From the NCBI RefSeq assembly GCF_000189635.1, contig NW_002476567.1, positions 1,116,001-1,180,000 on the forward strand: DNA of 64,000 nt, in the 5' to 3' direction. Of this stretch, positions 63,431 through 64,000 are shown piece after piece. Position numbers and translations under genes: made by a program. This DNA comes from Tetrahymena thermophila SB210 (lineage: Eukaryota; Ciliophora; Oligohymenophorea; Hymenostomatida; Tetrahymenidae). The notes under the pieces are model-generated. The model was not told where the DNA came from. It saw only the letters and a program-made list of their open reading frames with translations, and made no database searches. Within the stretch, counting starts at the first letter, position 1, and each line of letters begins with the position of its first letter.

Positions 63431-64000
63431 ACATAAGAAAATAGGTTTTACGGTATTAGAATTAAAAAGTATATTTTGATTAAAATTCAGTTAACAGGAA
63501 ATGACAAATGCATCAGTAAAGAAGCCACTTGTTTATCTTAATATGGTCTTAAATATTCAAAATCTTAAGTTTATCTAGACTAAAATGGTTTTGATTCTTA
63601 GCTTTTCCCATTTCTAAGAGACATAATTCTAATCACCTGTTATCTATCCTCCCCTTACATATATTTTTAGTTTGACCATTTAATACTATACTCTCATACA
63701 GCTAGGTTTAAACAAGATAAATAAATCTATTCAGATTAGCTTATTGATAACTACTTCTGAAATCCTTTTCACTATTCAGAAAGTCTCACACTCCCTTCCT
63801 TGTAAAAATTAAGAAAAGTAAAATTGGATATAATTTTAAACATGGAAAGCATAGAATGATGTCAAAAGCTATCTTTGCCAAACAGTATATGTTATAAGAA
63901 GCTGGAATTTCCAAATATATAATAGAAGCCTGATTATATAATTGAATTATGGAGATTTCATTGTAATTATCATTATTTGAAGAAAATTATATTATTCAAC
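63431..64000. other. Window end with unresolved coding potential
   Basis: Less AT-extreme than typical spacer here. A plus-strand ATG at 63501 opens a TGA-free frame to about 63977. A second plus frame (GNDKCISKEAT, LSQYGLKYSKS) and a minus frame (MSLRNGKSQESK, ending in TGA near 63480) look equally protein-like, so I do not choose. A gene probably starts or ends here and continues past the window. Confidence 0.35.

Noticed and set aside
1-64000. CRISPR arrays, tRNA or rRNA genes, retroelements, DNA transposons
   Set aside because: No spaced direct repeats, no cloverleaf-like boxes, and no reverse transcriptase, integrase or transposase motifs were seen on either strand.

Overview
The window looks like a piece of the macronuclear genome of a ciliate close to Tetrahymena. 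It is extremely A+T-rich. Every convincing protein has TAA and TAG inside its frame where glutamine fits, and ends only at TGA. Introns are short, AT-rich and GT...AG. All genes below were read by hand with that code; under the standard code nearly all of them vanish. Coordinates of starts and stops were counted from the sequence. Functions come from motif recognition only, because no search could be run.

Left part (1-17.7 kb): one plus-strand GNAT acetyltransferase (1.03-1.62 kb), followed by minus-strand protein kinases. Four of these (2.1-4.1, 5.5-7.7, 12.0-13.8, 14.8-17.7 kb) belong to one unusual family: an N-terminal Met-Gly (probable myristoylation site), the catalytic motif HLDIKPxN in place of HRDLKPxN, SPEQ(Y/F) in place of APE, and a Gln/Asn/Ser-rich C-terminal tail. 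A fifth kinase (9.0-11.1 kb) is an ordinary HRDLKPEN enzyme.

Middle part (17.7-42.1 kb): a 3-kb gene-free stretch, then five more intact members of the HLDIKP family (20.8, 24.1, 29.2, 32.5 and 39.8 kb) and one decayed copy (26.8-28.5 kb). The copies between 24 and 35 kb share flanking non-coding DNA as well as exons, so they arose by local tandem duplication. A single-exon multi-pass membrane protein (36.7-38.3 kb) sits between the last two members. In total there are nine intact family members plus one pseudogene in 40 kb.

Right part (43.4-64 kb): an acidic orphan protein; a large multi-exon protein with a membrane N-terminus and a long soluble C-terminus; three paralogous MFS-like transporters (50.8, 53.1, 58.7 kb); a cysteine-rich membrane protein (56.3 kb) flanked by two truncated copies of itself; a perfect (GACT)39 microsatellite; and a MGCC-anchored protein with a PARP-like C-terminal domain (61.3-63.0 kb). 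The last kilobase holds a GC-richer element with a TATA-like motif and no gene I can assign with confidence.

Except for the acetyltransferase, every confident gene is on the minus strand. The main theme is lineage-specific expansion of membrane-anchored signalling proteins (acylated kinases, acylated PARP-like protein) and of multi-pass membrane proteins.
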